Shown piece after piece: positions 1 to 5,374 of a DNA stretch of 6,448 nucleotides. Numbering within the stretch: the stretch's first letter is position 1; each line of letters starts with the position of its first letter. This stretch comes from Candidatus Hydrogenedentota bacterium. GTDB taxonomy: Bacteria; Hydrogenedentota; Hydrogenedentia; Hydrogenedentales; CAITNO01. Location of the stretch: NCBI GenBank assembly GCA_903822375.1, contig CAIJOU010000552.1, positions 1 to 6,448 of the forward strand, written 5' to 3'. The translations under genes were made by a program, and so were the position numbers. The notes beneath the pieces are model-generated. The model ran no database searches, was not told the origin of the DNA, and was given only the letters and a program-made list of their open reading frames with translations.

Positions 1-231
1 ACATGCCCAGTGGTTCGGATTCAATCCCAACTTGGAAATGGTGGCTGTACCCGAGTTTGCAAGTGTCTGGGTGGCTCGGGTACAGCCACCTGTTTCCGGT
101 ACAGTCTCATGCTGTCGAAATCGGTCATTGCGCGGAAATAGGCGGCAGTCCCCCTGTGGCGCTGAATCTCCGCGCAAAAGAACAAGAAGTTGGCGAACTG
201 CAGTGCGAACGGACACGGACCCGAGTGAAGT
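1..231. other. Leader region upstream of the transporter operon, no gene seen
   Basis: No convincing coding sequence is present here. The short open frames on both strands have no ribosome binding site and read through an inverted repeat. The region holds a strong hairpin (40-90), followed by a third partial copy of its core, CGGTACAG, at 97-104. CTGT at 90-93 and ACAG at 101-104 form a further small dyad. I could not pick a confident -10/-35 pair. TTGCAA at 57-62 with TACAGC at 81-86 is the nearest, and it is weak. A promoter for the transporter genes may lie here or further upstream. No Fur box or riboswitch could be supported. Confidence 0.5.
40..90. repeat. Perfect 16-bp inverted repeat with 19-base loop
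   Basis: GGTGGCTGTACCCGAG at 40-55 is exactly complementary to CTCGGGTACAGCCACC at 75-90, and two G-T pairs can extend it into the loop. No T run follows, so it is a poor intrinsic terminator. Its perfection, length and place about 140 bases before the first gene suggest either a dispersed palindromic element or a large operator or RNA hairpin. The arms and spacing are seen directly; the role is not known. Confidence 0.75.
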
Positions 232-1026
232 ATGAGTAATCGCGCTTTCCAGATTGAGGACCTCTCCGTCACCGCGGGCGGCGCGGTGATACTGCGCAAT
301 GTCACGTTCGACGTGGCGGAGGGCGAATCACTGGCCATTATCGGTCCGAACGGTGCGGGCAAGACCACGCTGCTGCGCAGCCTGATGCGCATGATCCCCG
401 GCGTGTCGGGCGGCATCCGCGTGTTTGGCAGGCCGCTCGCGGCCTGCTCGCAGCGTGAGTTGGCCCGCATGGTCAGCTATGTACCCCAGGCCGAGGGCCG
501 GTCACTGCCGTTCACGGTGCGCGAGTTCATGCTGATGGCGCGTTATCCGCACATGAGCCCCTTCTCGCACCTGACGGCGCGCGACAACGAGGCCGTGGAC
601 CACGCCATGGAGCGCACGGGCGTGACGGCCTTTGCCCATCGCAGCATGGACACGCTGAGCGGCGGCGAGCGGCAGAAAGTTTTCGTCGCGGCCGCGCTGG
701 CGCAGGAACCGCGGGCCATGCTGCTGGACGAGCCGACCACCTTTCTCGATTACCGGCACCAGGTGGAATTGCTTGAACTGGTGGAGCGCCTCCACCGCGA
801 GGGCGGACTGACGGTGATCTCGGTAACGCACGACCTGAACCAGGGTGCGCTCGCGGGAGACCGCGTGCTGGCACTGCGTCAGGGCCAAACCACCTTTCAC
901 GGAACGCCGAAGGAACTGCTCGCGCACCCGGAAATTCTGTCGGGCATCTACGACACCGAATTCGACTACATCACGCATCCGCACACGGGCGCGACCATTG
1001 TCGTGCCCGTAAAGGGGCAGCCATGA
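232..1026 (+). CDS. ABC transporter ATP-binding protein, FecE/BtuD/FhuC type
   Basis: This 264-residue ATPase should power uptake of an iron chelate, haem or cobamide through the permease encoded next. All nucleotide-binding motifs are intact: Walker A GPNGAGKTT (38-46), Q-loop Gln86 in YVPQ, ABC signature LSGGERQK (142-149), Walker B MLLDEP (163-168) with Glu167, D-loop FLDY (171-174) and H-loop His200 in SVTHD. The segment LPFTVREFMLMARYPH after the Q-loop is typical of the FecE/FhuC branch of class II importers, and the length is normal for it. The ribosome site is weak (GAG six bases before the ATG). The end overlaps the permease start in an ATGA, so the two are translationally coupled. 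The substrate cannot be told from the ATPase alone. The family call is firm and the substrate is open. Confidence 0.95.
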   Translation: MSNRAFQIEDLSVTAGGAVILRNVTFDVAEGESLAIIGPNGAGKTTLLRSLMRMIPGVSGGIRVFGRPLAACSQRELARMVSYVPQAEGRSLPFTVREFMLMARYPHMSPFSHLTARDNEAVDHAMERTGVTAFAHRSMDTLSGGERQKVFVAAALAQEPRAMLLDEPTTFLDYRHQVELLELVERLHREGGLTVISVTHDLNQGALAGDRVLALRQGQTTFHGTPKELLAHPEILSGIYDTEFDYITHPHTGATIVVPVKGQP

Positions 1027-2018
1027 AGCGCCGCTGGATGCTGCCGCTGCTGGCCGTGATCGCGCTGGCCTGCCTGTTGGGCGCGCCCTTTGTCGGCATG
1101 ACCCATGTGCCGCTGTCGGCCGTGCTCGACCCCTTCGGCGTGTCCGCCGAATCGGTGGTGTTCTGGCGCATCCGCGTGCCGCGCGCGATCACCGCATTTC
1201 TCGCGGGTTCGGGCCTGGCCGTATGCGGCATGGCGTTTCAGGCGCTTTTCCGCAACCCGCTGGCCACGCCCTACACGCTGGGCGTGTCGAGCGGCGCGGC
1301 TTTTGGCGCGGCGGTGTATGTGCGGCTCGGGCTGGCGTTCACGCTGCTGGGCGTTCCCGGTTCGTCCATCGCCGCCTTCGTGGGCGCCCTGATGACCATT
1401 TTGCTGGTGTACGGCCTGACCAAGGCGCGCGGCGGCTTTTCCACGTCCACGCTGCTGCTGGCGGGCGTGGCGCTCAGCTTCTTCCTGTCCAGCATGCTGC
1501 TGTCGATCCAGTACAGCGCCAACCTGCACGACTCGTTCCGGCTGGTGCGCTGGCTCATGGGCGGGCTCGGCATGGTGGGCTACGACGCGCCGCTGAACGT
1601 GCTGCCCTTCGTGGGCACCGGCGTGGCGGCGCTGGCGCTGTTGACCAACGAGTTGAACCTGATCAACACGGGCGAGGACATCGCCATGAGCCGTGGACTC
1701 AACGTGCACCGGTTCAAGCAGGGACTCTTTGTGGCCGTGTCGATCACGGTGGGCGGCGTGGTGGCCGTGTGCGGGCCCATCGGCTTTGTGGACATGATGG
1801 TGCCGCACATCTGCCGGATGCTGGTGGGGCAGGACCACCGGCGGCTCTTCCCGGCAACGCTGCTCTTCGGCGGCGCGTTCCTCACGGCGTGCGACGCGCT
1901 GTCGCGGACCATAATCGCGCCGGTCGAGATCCCCGTGGGCATCATCACCGCCCTGCTCGGCGGACCCTTCTTCCTCTGGCTGCTGCTGGGCGGAAGACGG
2001 GGACGCGCGGGGATTTGA
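1023..2018 (+). CDS. FecCD-family permease of an iron-siderophore/haem/cobamide ABC importer
   Basis: This 331-residue inner-membrane permease would form a homodimeric channel like BtuC, FhuB and FecCD. It has about ten hydrophobic segments. The hallmark stretch RVPRAITAFLAGSGLAVCG (51-69) is followed by FRNPLATP (76-83) and LGVSSGAAFG (86-95). The coupling loop that touches the ATPase is seen in GPIGFVDMMVPHICR (251-265), and the C-terminal family signature in EIPVGIITALLGGPFF (302-317). Length is normal. The start is supported by AAAGGGG at 1011-1017, five bases before the ATG, and by the four-base overlap with the ATPase gene. No periplasmic binding protein follows, so it must be upstream of the window or elsewhere. 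The TGA stop lies inside a short GA-rich repeat (2011-2040), so the last few residues may come from that repeat. Family certain, substrate unknown. Confidence 0.95.
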   Translation: MKRRWMLPLLAVIALACLLGAPFVGMTHVPLSAVLDPFGVSAESVVFWRIRVPRAITAFLAGSGLAVCGMAFQALFRNPLATPYTLGVSSGAAFGAAVYVRLGLAFTLLGVPGSSIAAFVGALMTILLVYGLTKARGGFSTSTLLLAGVALSFFLSSMLLSIQYSANLHDSFRLVRWLMGGLGMVGYDAPLNVLPFVGTGVAALALLTNELNLINTGEDIAMSRGLNVHRFKQGLFVAVSITVGGVVAVCGPIGFVDMMVPHICRMLVGQDHRRLFPATLLFGGAFLTACDALSRTIIAPVEIPVGIITALLGGPFFLWLLLGGRRGRAGI

Positions 2019-2040
2019 GAATTGCGGATTGGGAACTGAG
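2011..2040. repeat. Degenerate 7-bp tandem units (GAATTGC-like)
   Basis: Four imperfect units follow one another: GGATTTGA, GAATTGC, GGATTGG and GAACTGA. They begin inside the last codons of the permease and supply its TGA stop at 2016-2018. The pattern resembles short GATTG-type dispersed repeats found between genes of some environmental bacteria. That comparison is from memory and is not proven here. Confidence 0.45.
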
Positions 2041-2063
2041 ACCGTAACTTCTGGATGCTCACA

Positions 2064-2070
2064 GAGGAGG
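2064..2070 (+). promoter_or_regulatory. Strong Shine-Dalgarno site setting the start at 2079
   Basis: GAGGAGG lies eight bases before the ATG at 2079. An in-frame ATG at 2055 lies upstream of this site and has no ribosome site of its own. Starting at 2079 also puts the twin arginines at residues 5-6, as expected for a Tat signal. Confidence 0.85.
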
Positions 2071-2078
2071 ACTTGACC

Positions 2079-3668
2079 ATGCGCGTTACCCGCAGAACCT
2101 TTCTTGGCACCTGCGCAGCCGCGGGTGCCGGATACTGTCTTGGCGGTGAATCCGCCTCCGCGGCAACCTCATCAAGCAAGCGACTGTACAATCTCTCCAT
2201 CTCCATTGAGGTACTGGAGAAGGAACCCGAACGGCTGAAGGTCTTTGCCGATGCGGGCGGCACGCATGTGTGGGTGCCCGGGTTCTTTTACGGCCACTGG
2301 CCGGTGCCGCTGGACCAAGTGTGCGCATGGCGCAAACGCGCGCTGGACATGGGCCTGGACGCGCAAATGATCAACATCCCGCTGGGCCATCCGGGCGACG
2401 CGCTCGGCTCGGCGAACGGGGCCTTTCCGTTGACCGGTCCCAAGTACTGGCACAATGGACAACGGCCGGACGGGAAGCTCTATTCGGGCACCTCGCTGCA
2501 CGAGCCGGCCACGGAGGAGAACGTTGCCGCGCTGAAGGAGATCGCCAAGTGCGGCGTGCGGCGGGTCTTTGTGGATGACGATTTCCGGCTCGCGCCGTCG
2601 CCGGGCCAGATCGGCGGATGTTTCTGCGACGAGCACAAGGCGGACTTCCTGAAGAAGGGCGGTTACCCGGAAAACGCGTGGGCGGAACTGATTGACTGCG
2701 TGAACCGGCGCGACCTCTCCCCCATCCTGCGCGCCTGGGTCGAATACACCTGTGACCAGTTGACCGCGTGCTTCCGCGCGCAGCAGGCCGCCACGCCGAC
2801 GATCGAGATGGGCAACATGGTCATGTACTTCGGCGCGGAGAAGGCGGGCACCCGGCTCACCGACTACCGCGGCGTGCCGCTGCGCGTCGGCGAGATGATG
2901 TTCCATGATGAGGCGTTCGGTACGGTCAAGGGCAAGACGGACGAACTGTACAGCTGCCTGTTCCACCGCCGCTTTGTCACGCCCGAACTGGCCTACAGCG
3001 AGACCACGGCCTATCCGTCGGACAAATTGTCAGCCGCCAACATGGCCGCAAAACTCGTCGTGTCGACCATTGCCGACGTGCGCAATACGATGTTTATGTC
3101 GGGCCTGACGGCTTTCCCGATGGCGCATTGGGACGTGCTCGGTCCGGCGATGAAGCGCCATTCGGCGCTGCACGAACGGCTTGCGGGTCACACGCCGAAG
3201 GGGCCGTTCAAACATTACTGGGGTGAGGCAAGCCGCTACGTGGGCAACGACCAGCCCTACAGCCTGTGTCTGGCGTCGGGTGTGCCCTTCGAGGTCGTTG
3301 ACACGCCGCCCGAGACGGGCTTTGTGTTCCTGTCCGACGCGGACGCGAAGCATGCCGCCACGCAAAAGCTGCCGGAGAAGACGCGGTGGGTGTCGCGCAT
3401 CGCAGGACCGCAGGCCCCCGGCGCGCGGGTGATGGAAGAGTCCCTGGAGAATCTGTTCGCGCTCAAGCATGAGATTGCGGAAGAACTAAAGGGCGTGCCG
3501 CATGTCGTCGAGGACAAACCCGTCGTCTGCGCGTGGTATCCCACGGCCAACGCCGTGCTGCTGTGGAACCTCTCCGAAACGCGGGAGAAGTTGACGGTGC
3601 GTCTGGGCGCGGTGGACCGGACCGCAGAGATAGACGCGCTGGGCGCGGACATTGTGGAATTGGCGTAA
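2079..3668 (+). CDS. Tat-exported TIM-barrel-like protein, possible glycoside hydrolase; function unknown
   Basis: This is a 529-residue protein from the ATG at 2079. The N-terminus is a twin-arginine signal: TRRTFLG at 4-10, a short hydrophobic core and a likely cut after ASA at 26-28. It should be exported folded. Residues 35-375 alternate strands and helices like a TIM barrel, with acidic strand ends such as VFVDDDFR (163-170) and AYSETT (305-310, Glu308), which could be catalytic. Near 380-440 an alpha/beta segment includes HYWGEASRYVGN (379-390) and FVFLSDADA (415-423). The end (480-529, with VLLWNLSE at 493-500) looks like a small beta domain. This order recalls GH42-type beta-galactosidases (barrel, amidotransferase-like domain, beta domain), but I see no diagnostic signature and the likeness is inferred. 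It has several cysteines (CFCDEH at 181-186) that could bind a metal. The gene follows the permease after 60 bases, so it may be cotranscribed. Confidence 0.75.
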   Translation: MRVTRRTFLGTCAAAGAGYCLGGESASAATSSSKRLYNLSISIEVLEKEPERLKVFADAGGTHVWVPGFFYGHWPVPLDQVCAWRKRALDMGLDAQMINIPLGHPGDALGSANGAFPLTGPKYWHNGQRPDGKLYSGTSLHEPATEENVAALKEIAKCGVRRVFVDDDFRLAPSPGQIGGCFCDEHKADFLKKGGYPENAWAELIDCVNRRDLSPILRAWVEYTCDQLTACFRAQQAATPTIEMGNMVMYFGAEKAGTRLTDYRGVPLRVGEMMFHDEAFGTVKGKTDELYSCLFHRRFVTPELAYSETTAYPSDKLSAANMAAKLVVSTIADVRNTMFMSGLTAFPMAHWDVLGPAMKRHSALHERLAGHTPKGPFKHYWGEASRYVGNDQPYSLCLASGVPFEVVDTPPETGFVFLSDADAKHAATQKLPEKTRWVSRIAGPQAPGARVMEESLENLFALKHEIAEELKGVPHVVEDKPVVCAWYPTANAVLLWNLSETREKLTVRLGAVDRTAEIDALGADIVELA

Positions 3669-3671
3669 GGA

Positions 3672-3715
3672 CCTCTGACTGCAAAGACCGCGCAGAGCGC
3701 AAAGCAGAGGCGGTC
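3672..3715. repeat. Overlapping dyads in a GCAAAG-rich motif after the Tat-protein gene
   Basis: Two dyads interleave just past the stop codon. CCTCTG at 3672-3677 pairs with CAGAGG at 3705-3710, and GACCGC at 3686-3691 pairs with GCGGTC at 3710-3715. The core reads GCAAAG, GCAGAG, GCAAAG, a motif often seen as a dispersed intergenic repeat in environmental genomes (recollection). No T tract follows, so it is not an obvious intrinsic terminator. Confidence 0.4.
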
Positions 3716-3721
3716 GTTCCA

Positions 3722-3835
3722 AATCCCCCCTTGAGGGGGGTGGTCGGCGAAAGCCGACCGGGGGATGTTGCCCCGGTCTTTCGCGTAACAGTCTACATCC
3801 CCCGCCGCTTCGCGGCACCCCCTTCGAAGGGGGAC
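3722..3835. repeat. Composite element: two inverted copies of a double-hairpin unit
   Basis: The left copy holds CCCCCC-TTGA-GGGGGG (3725-3740), then GGTCGGC-GAAA-GCCGACC (3742-3759), then GGGGGATGT (3760-3768). The right copy is the same layout reversed: ACATCCCCC (3795-3803), GCCGC-TTC-GCGGC (3804-3816) and the perfect palindrome CCCCCTTCGAAGGGGG (3818-3833). GGGGGATGT pairs exactly with ACATCCCCC across a 26-base centre (3769-3794). The inner hairpins differ in sequence but keep their shape, and their tips read GAA on the left and TTC on the right. This looks like a non-coding mobile or structural element. It may also terminate transcription from both convergent genes. Confidence 0.85.
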
Positions 3836-3851
3836 CTGAGACCGCATATCA

Positions 3852-3880
3852 CCGGGTGTGTCGTCGCCCGGCTTTCCTTA
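3852..3880 (+). terminator. Weak candidate terminator hairpin
   Basis: CCGGG (3852-3856) pairs with CCCGG (3867-3871) across ten bases and is followed by CTTTCCTTA. The stem is short and the pyrimidine tract is broken by cytosines. It could help stop transcripts from the left, but this is a low-confidence call. Nothing better placed is visible for the - strand reductase gene. Confidence 0.25.
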
Positions 3881-3908
3881 TCCTGTCCATCCTGCCAATC
3901 CATCTTCA
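3881..3908. repeat. Short tandem TCCTGTCCA-like repeat
   Basis: The stretch TCCTGTCCATCCTGCC followed by AATCCATCTT consists of imperfect 8-10 base units just beyond the reductase stop codon. Such TCCTGTCCA runs recur between genes in some environmental genomes (recollection). Here only about three degenerate units are present. Confidence 0.4.
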
Positions 3909-3914
3909 ATGCGC

Positions 3915-5069
3915 TCACTTCGCGCACAGTCCCAGTATGGCGTCGATGTCCTTGCGTCCGAGATTCGCGTGTTCGCCGATCTTCTGGCCGCGCGCCTCAA
4001 TACGCTGGCCCACGCGTTCAATGCCCTCCGTAACGCCGTATTCCGCCAGTCGTGTCTTCACCCCCAGCGACCGAAAGAACTCCTCCGTTTTGACGATAAC
4101 CGCGTCGATGCACGCGTCCTCGGAACCGCCGCGGATGCCCCACACACGGTCCGCATACTTGAGCAGCTTCGACTTCTTGGCAATGCGGCAATGCTGCATG
4201 GTCGCGGGAAACACCACGGCCAGCGTCTGCGCATGGTCAAGCCCGTACAGCGCGGTCAGTTCGTGGCCCATCATGTGGGTGGCCCAGTCCTGCGGCACGC
4301 CGCAGGCGATGGCGCCGGCAAGCGCCTGGGTGGCCGACCACATCACATTGGCGCGGGCATCATAGTCCGTCGGGTTCGCGAGCGCCTTGGGTCCCTCCTC
4401 GATGAGGGTGAGCAGCACGGCCTCCGCCTGACGGTCCTGAAGCGGCGCATTCACGTCATAGGTCAGGTACTGTTCCAGCACATGCGCGAAGGCATCCACA
4501 ACGCCGTTGGCCGTCTGGCGCGACGGCAGAGTGAAGGTCGTTTCGGGGTCCAGGATGGAGAAGCGCGGGTAGACCTGCTCGCTGAAGAAAGCGAGCTTCT
4601 GGAGCGGCTCCATGCGCGAGACAACTGAGAATCCGTTGGATTCAGAACCCGTGGCGGGCAACGTCAGCACGCAACCCACCGGCAAGGCCGAGACGACCGG
4701 CGCGCCCTTGGCGAGGATGTCCCAGGGGTCGTCGCCCGCAAAGGGAATGGCTGCGGCGATGAACTTTGTGCCGTCCAGCGTGGATCCGCCGCCTACCGAC
4801 AGCAAGAACGTGATGCCTTCCTGCTTGGCCAGCGCAACCGCCTTCATACAGGTCTCATAGTGCGGGTTGGGCTCAATCCCGCCGAACTCAATGACTTGGT
4901 GGTCTTTGAGTGCGCTTTTGACCTGATCATACACGCCGTTCTTCTTAATCGAGCCACCGCCGTAGGTCATGAGCACCTTGGCATCCTTCGGAACCAGCGC
5001 GGACAGGTCGGCTATCGTGCCTTTGCCAAAGTCCAGTATGGTCGTATTGTGAAAACGAAAGTTCTGCAT
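3915..5069 (-). CDS. yqhD: NADPH-dependent aldehyde reductase / iron-type alcohol dehydrogenase, YqhD family
   Basis: This 384-residue enzyme should reduce short-chain and reactive aldehydes to alcohols in the cytoplasm using NADPH, as E. coli YqhD (387 residues) does in detoxification. The match to YqhD runs the full length, with long near-identical stretches such as YGGGSIKKNGV (36-46), EFGGIEPNP (61-69), GCVLTLPATGSES (132-144), ANGVVDAF (187-194) and GVPQDWATHM (257-266). The metal ligands expected from YqhD are all present: Asp192, His196, His265 and His279. The cofactor loop SVGGGSTLDGTK (91-102) is intact. A ribosome site AAGGA lies 11 bases before the ATG. The gene converges on the Tat-protein gene and diverges from the membrane-protein gene, so it stands alone. 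A dyad 55-78 bases upstream may be its operator. Family very sure; natural substrate not known. Confidence 0.95.
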   Translation of the reverse strand: MQNFRFHNTTILDFGKGTIADLSALVPKDAKVLMTYGGGSIKKNGVYDQVKSALKDHQVIEFGGIEPNPHYETCMKAVALAKQEGITFLLSVGGGSTLDGTKFIAAAIPFAGDDPWDILAKGAPVVSALPVGCVLTLPATGSESNGFSVVSRMEPLQKLAFFSEQVYPRFSILDPETTFTLPSRQTANGVVDAFAHVLEQYLTYDVNAPLQDRQAEAVLLTLIEEGPKALANPTDYDARANVMWSATQALAGAIACGVPQDWATHMMGHELTALYGLDHAQTLAVVFPATMQHCRIAKKSKLLKYADRVWGIRGGSEDACIDAVIVKTEEFFRSLGVKTRLAEYGVTEGIERVGQRIEARGQKIGEHANLGRKDIDAILGLCAK

Positions 5070-5123
5070 GGTTCATCAGTTCCTTGTTGTCGCTCATTGC
5101 CCCGCCGCATTCTACACCACCCG

Positions 5124-5147
5124 GTAACGCCCTCAAAACAGCGTTAC
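5124..5147. promoter_or_regulatory. Operator-like dyad GTAACGC-N10-GCGTTAC before the reductase gene
   Basis: GTAACGC at 5124-5130 is the exact complement of GCGTTAC at 5141-5147. The half-sites are centred about one and a half helical turns apart, as in many dimeric repressor or activator sites. It is 55-78 bases before the reductase start and abuts the possible -10 TTATAC (5149-5154, - strand). E. coli yqhD is controlled by the AraC-type regulator YqhC; no such regulator is in this window. Confidence 0.5.
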
Positions 5148-5155
5148 GTATAACC

Positions 5156-5172
5156 GCCGCGCCCCGCGCGGC
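5156..5172. repeat. GC-rich 7-bp hairpin
   Basis: GCCGCGC (5156-5162) pairs with GCGCGGC (5166-5172) over a CCC loop. A second GCGGCGG at 5188-5194 can pair with CCGCCGC at 5154-5160 instead, giving two alternative folds. No T tract follows on either strand. The structure is visible but its role is unknown. Confidence 0.45.
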
Positions 5173-5206
5173 ATTCCCCTTTGGACTGCGGCGGCAACGA
5201 CGCCGC

Positions 5207-5238
5207 TTTGGCTGATATCTCGCGTTAAGCCAGCCAAA
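5207..5238. promoter_or_regulatory. TTTGGCT-N18-AGCCAAA inverted repeat
   Basis: Perfect 7-bp arms at 5207-5213 and 5232-5238 are separated by 18 bases, and a second AGCC at 5228-5231 offers an alternative inner pairing. It lies about 60-90 bases before the -35 of the membrane-protein promoter, so it could be a distant regulator site or an RNA hairpin of the reductase leader. Evidence is the symmetry only. Confidence 0.35.
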
Positions 5239-5268
5239 TCGGTGTCGCCGCTTCTTTATGCCACCGTT

Positions 5269-5282
5269 CAGCGAATTCGCTG
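5269..5282. promoter_or_regulatory. 14-bp perfect palindrome CAGCGAATTCGCTG
   Basis: This uninterrupted palindrome ends 15 bases before the -35 box at 5298, so its centre falls near -59 relative to the expected transcript start. That is a usual place for an activator dimer. No regulator is identified, and chance cannot be excluded for a single short palindrome. Confidence 0.45.
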
Positions 5283-5297
5283 CGCGGGTCATTTCGA

Positions 5298-5327
5298 TTG
5301 CCAAAACCACGCTCCTGCCCCTATAAT
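5298..5327 (+). promoter_or_regulatory. Sigma-70-type promoter for the membrane-protein gene
   Basis: The -35 box TTGCCA (5298-5303, five of six consensus bases) and the perfect -10 box TATAAT (5322-5327) are 18 bases apart. Transcription would start near 5334 and give a leader of about 40 bases that ends in the ribosome site GGGGAGG (5362-5368). This is the best promoter in the window. Confidence 0.75.
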
Positions 5328-5374
5328 CTTACCGTTCGGGAGAATCTGCTGGTTCAAAATCGGGGAGGCGCCTT

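Larger units (their letters stand above)
5070..5374. other. Divergent intergenic control region
   Basis: These 305 bases separate the - strand reductase from the + strand membrane protein and hold no convincing gene. They contain, left to right, a GTAACGC dyad (5124-5147), a GC-rich hairpin (5156-5172), a TTTGGCT dyad (5207-5238), a 14-bp palindrome (5269-5282) and a sigma-70 promoter for the right-hand gene (5298-5327). For the reductase no strong promoter is seen. TTATAC on the - strand at 5154-5149 is a possible -10 but has no good -35. Confidence 0.6.

Noticed and set aside
120..231. Possible cobalamin riboswitch before the transporter genes (CAGTGCGAAC at about 201-210 resembles part of the B12 box region).
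   Set aside because: The other conserved parts are not found in order, and there is no GCCACTG-type box with the expected spacing. The short match is likely chance.
21..470. Long open frame on the - strand across the leader and the start of the ATPase gene.
   Set aside because: It lies opposite a gene with intact ABC motifs, shows no recognisable domain and has the low-complexity look of a GC-rich shadow frame.
966..1838. 290-codon - strand frame opposite the permease, rich in His, Arg and Gln.
   Set aside because: The composition is what the antisense of a hydrophobic GC-rich gene gives. The + strand gene is a clear FecCD permease.
1223..2047. 274-codon + strand frame inside the permease gene.
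   Set aside because: It is an alternative frame with Ala/Arg/Gly-rich content, with no domain and no ribosome site. The overlapping permease is certain.
2055..2078. Earlier in-frame ATG for the Tat protein.
   Set aside because: It lies upstream of the strong GAGGAGG site and would push the twin-arginine motif inward. The ATG at 2079 fits better.
3722..3835. CRISPR array, since repeated C/G blocks are spaced along the region.
   Set aside because: The blocks are inverted, not direct, repeats, with no regular spacers and no cas genes.
3858..4628. 256-codon + strand frame opposite the reductase gene.
   Set aside because: It is an antisense shadow of a strongly conserved YqhD-type gene.
4945..5310. 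121-codon - strand frame starting in the divergent spacer and running into the reductase gene in another frame.
   Set aside because: It crosses the hairpins and palindromes of the spacer, has no recognisable domain and overlaps the true reductase start.
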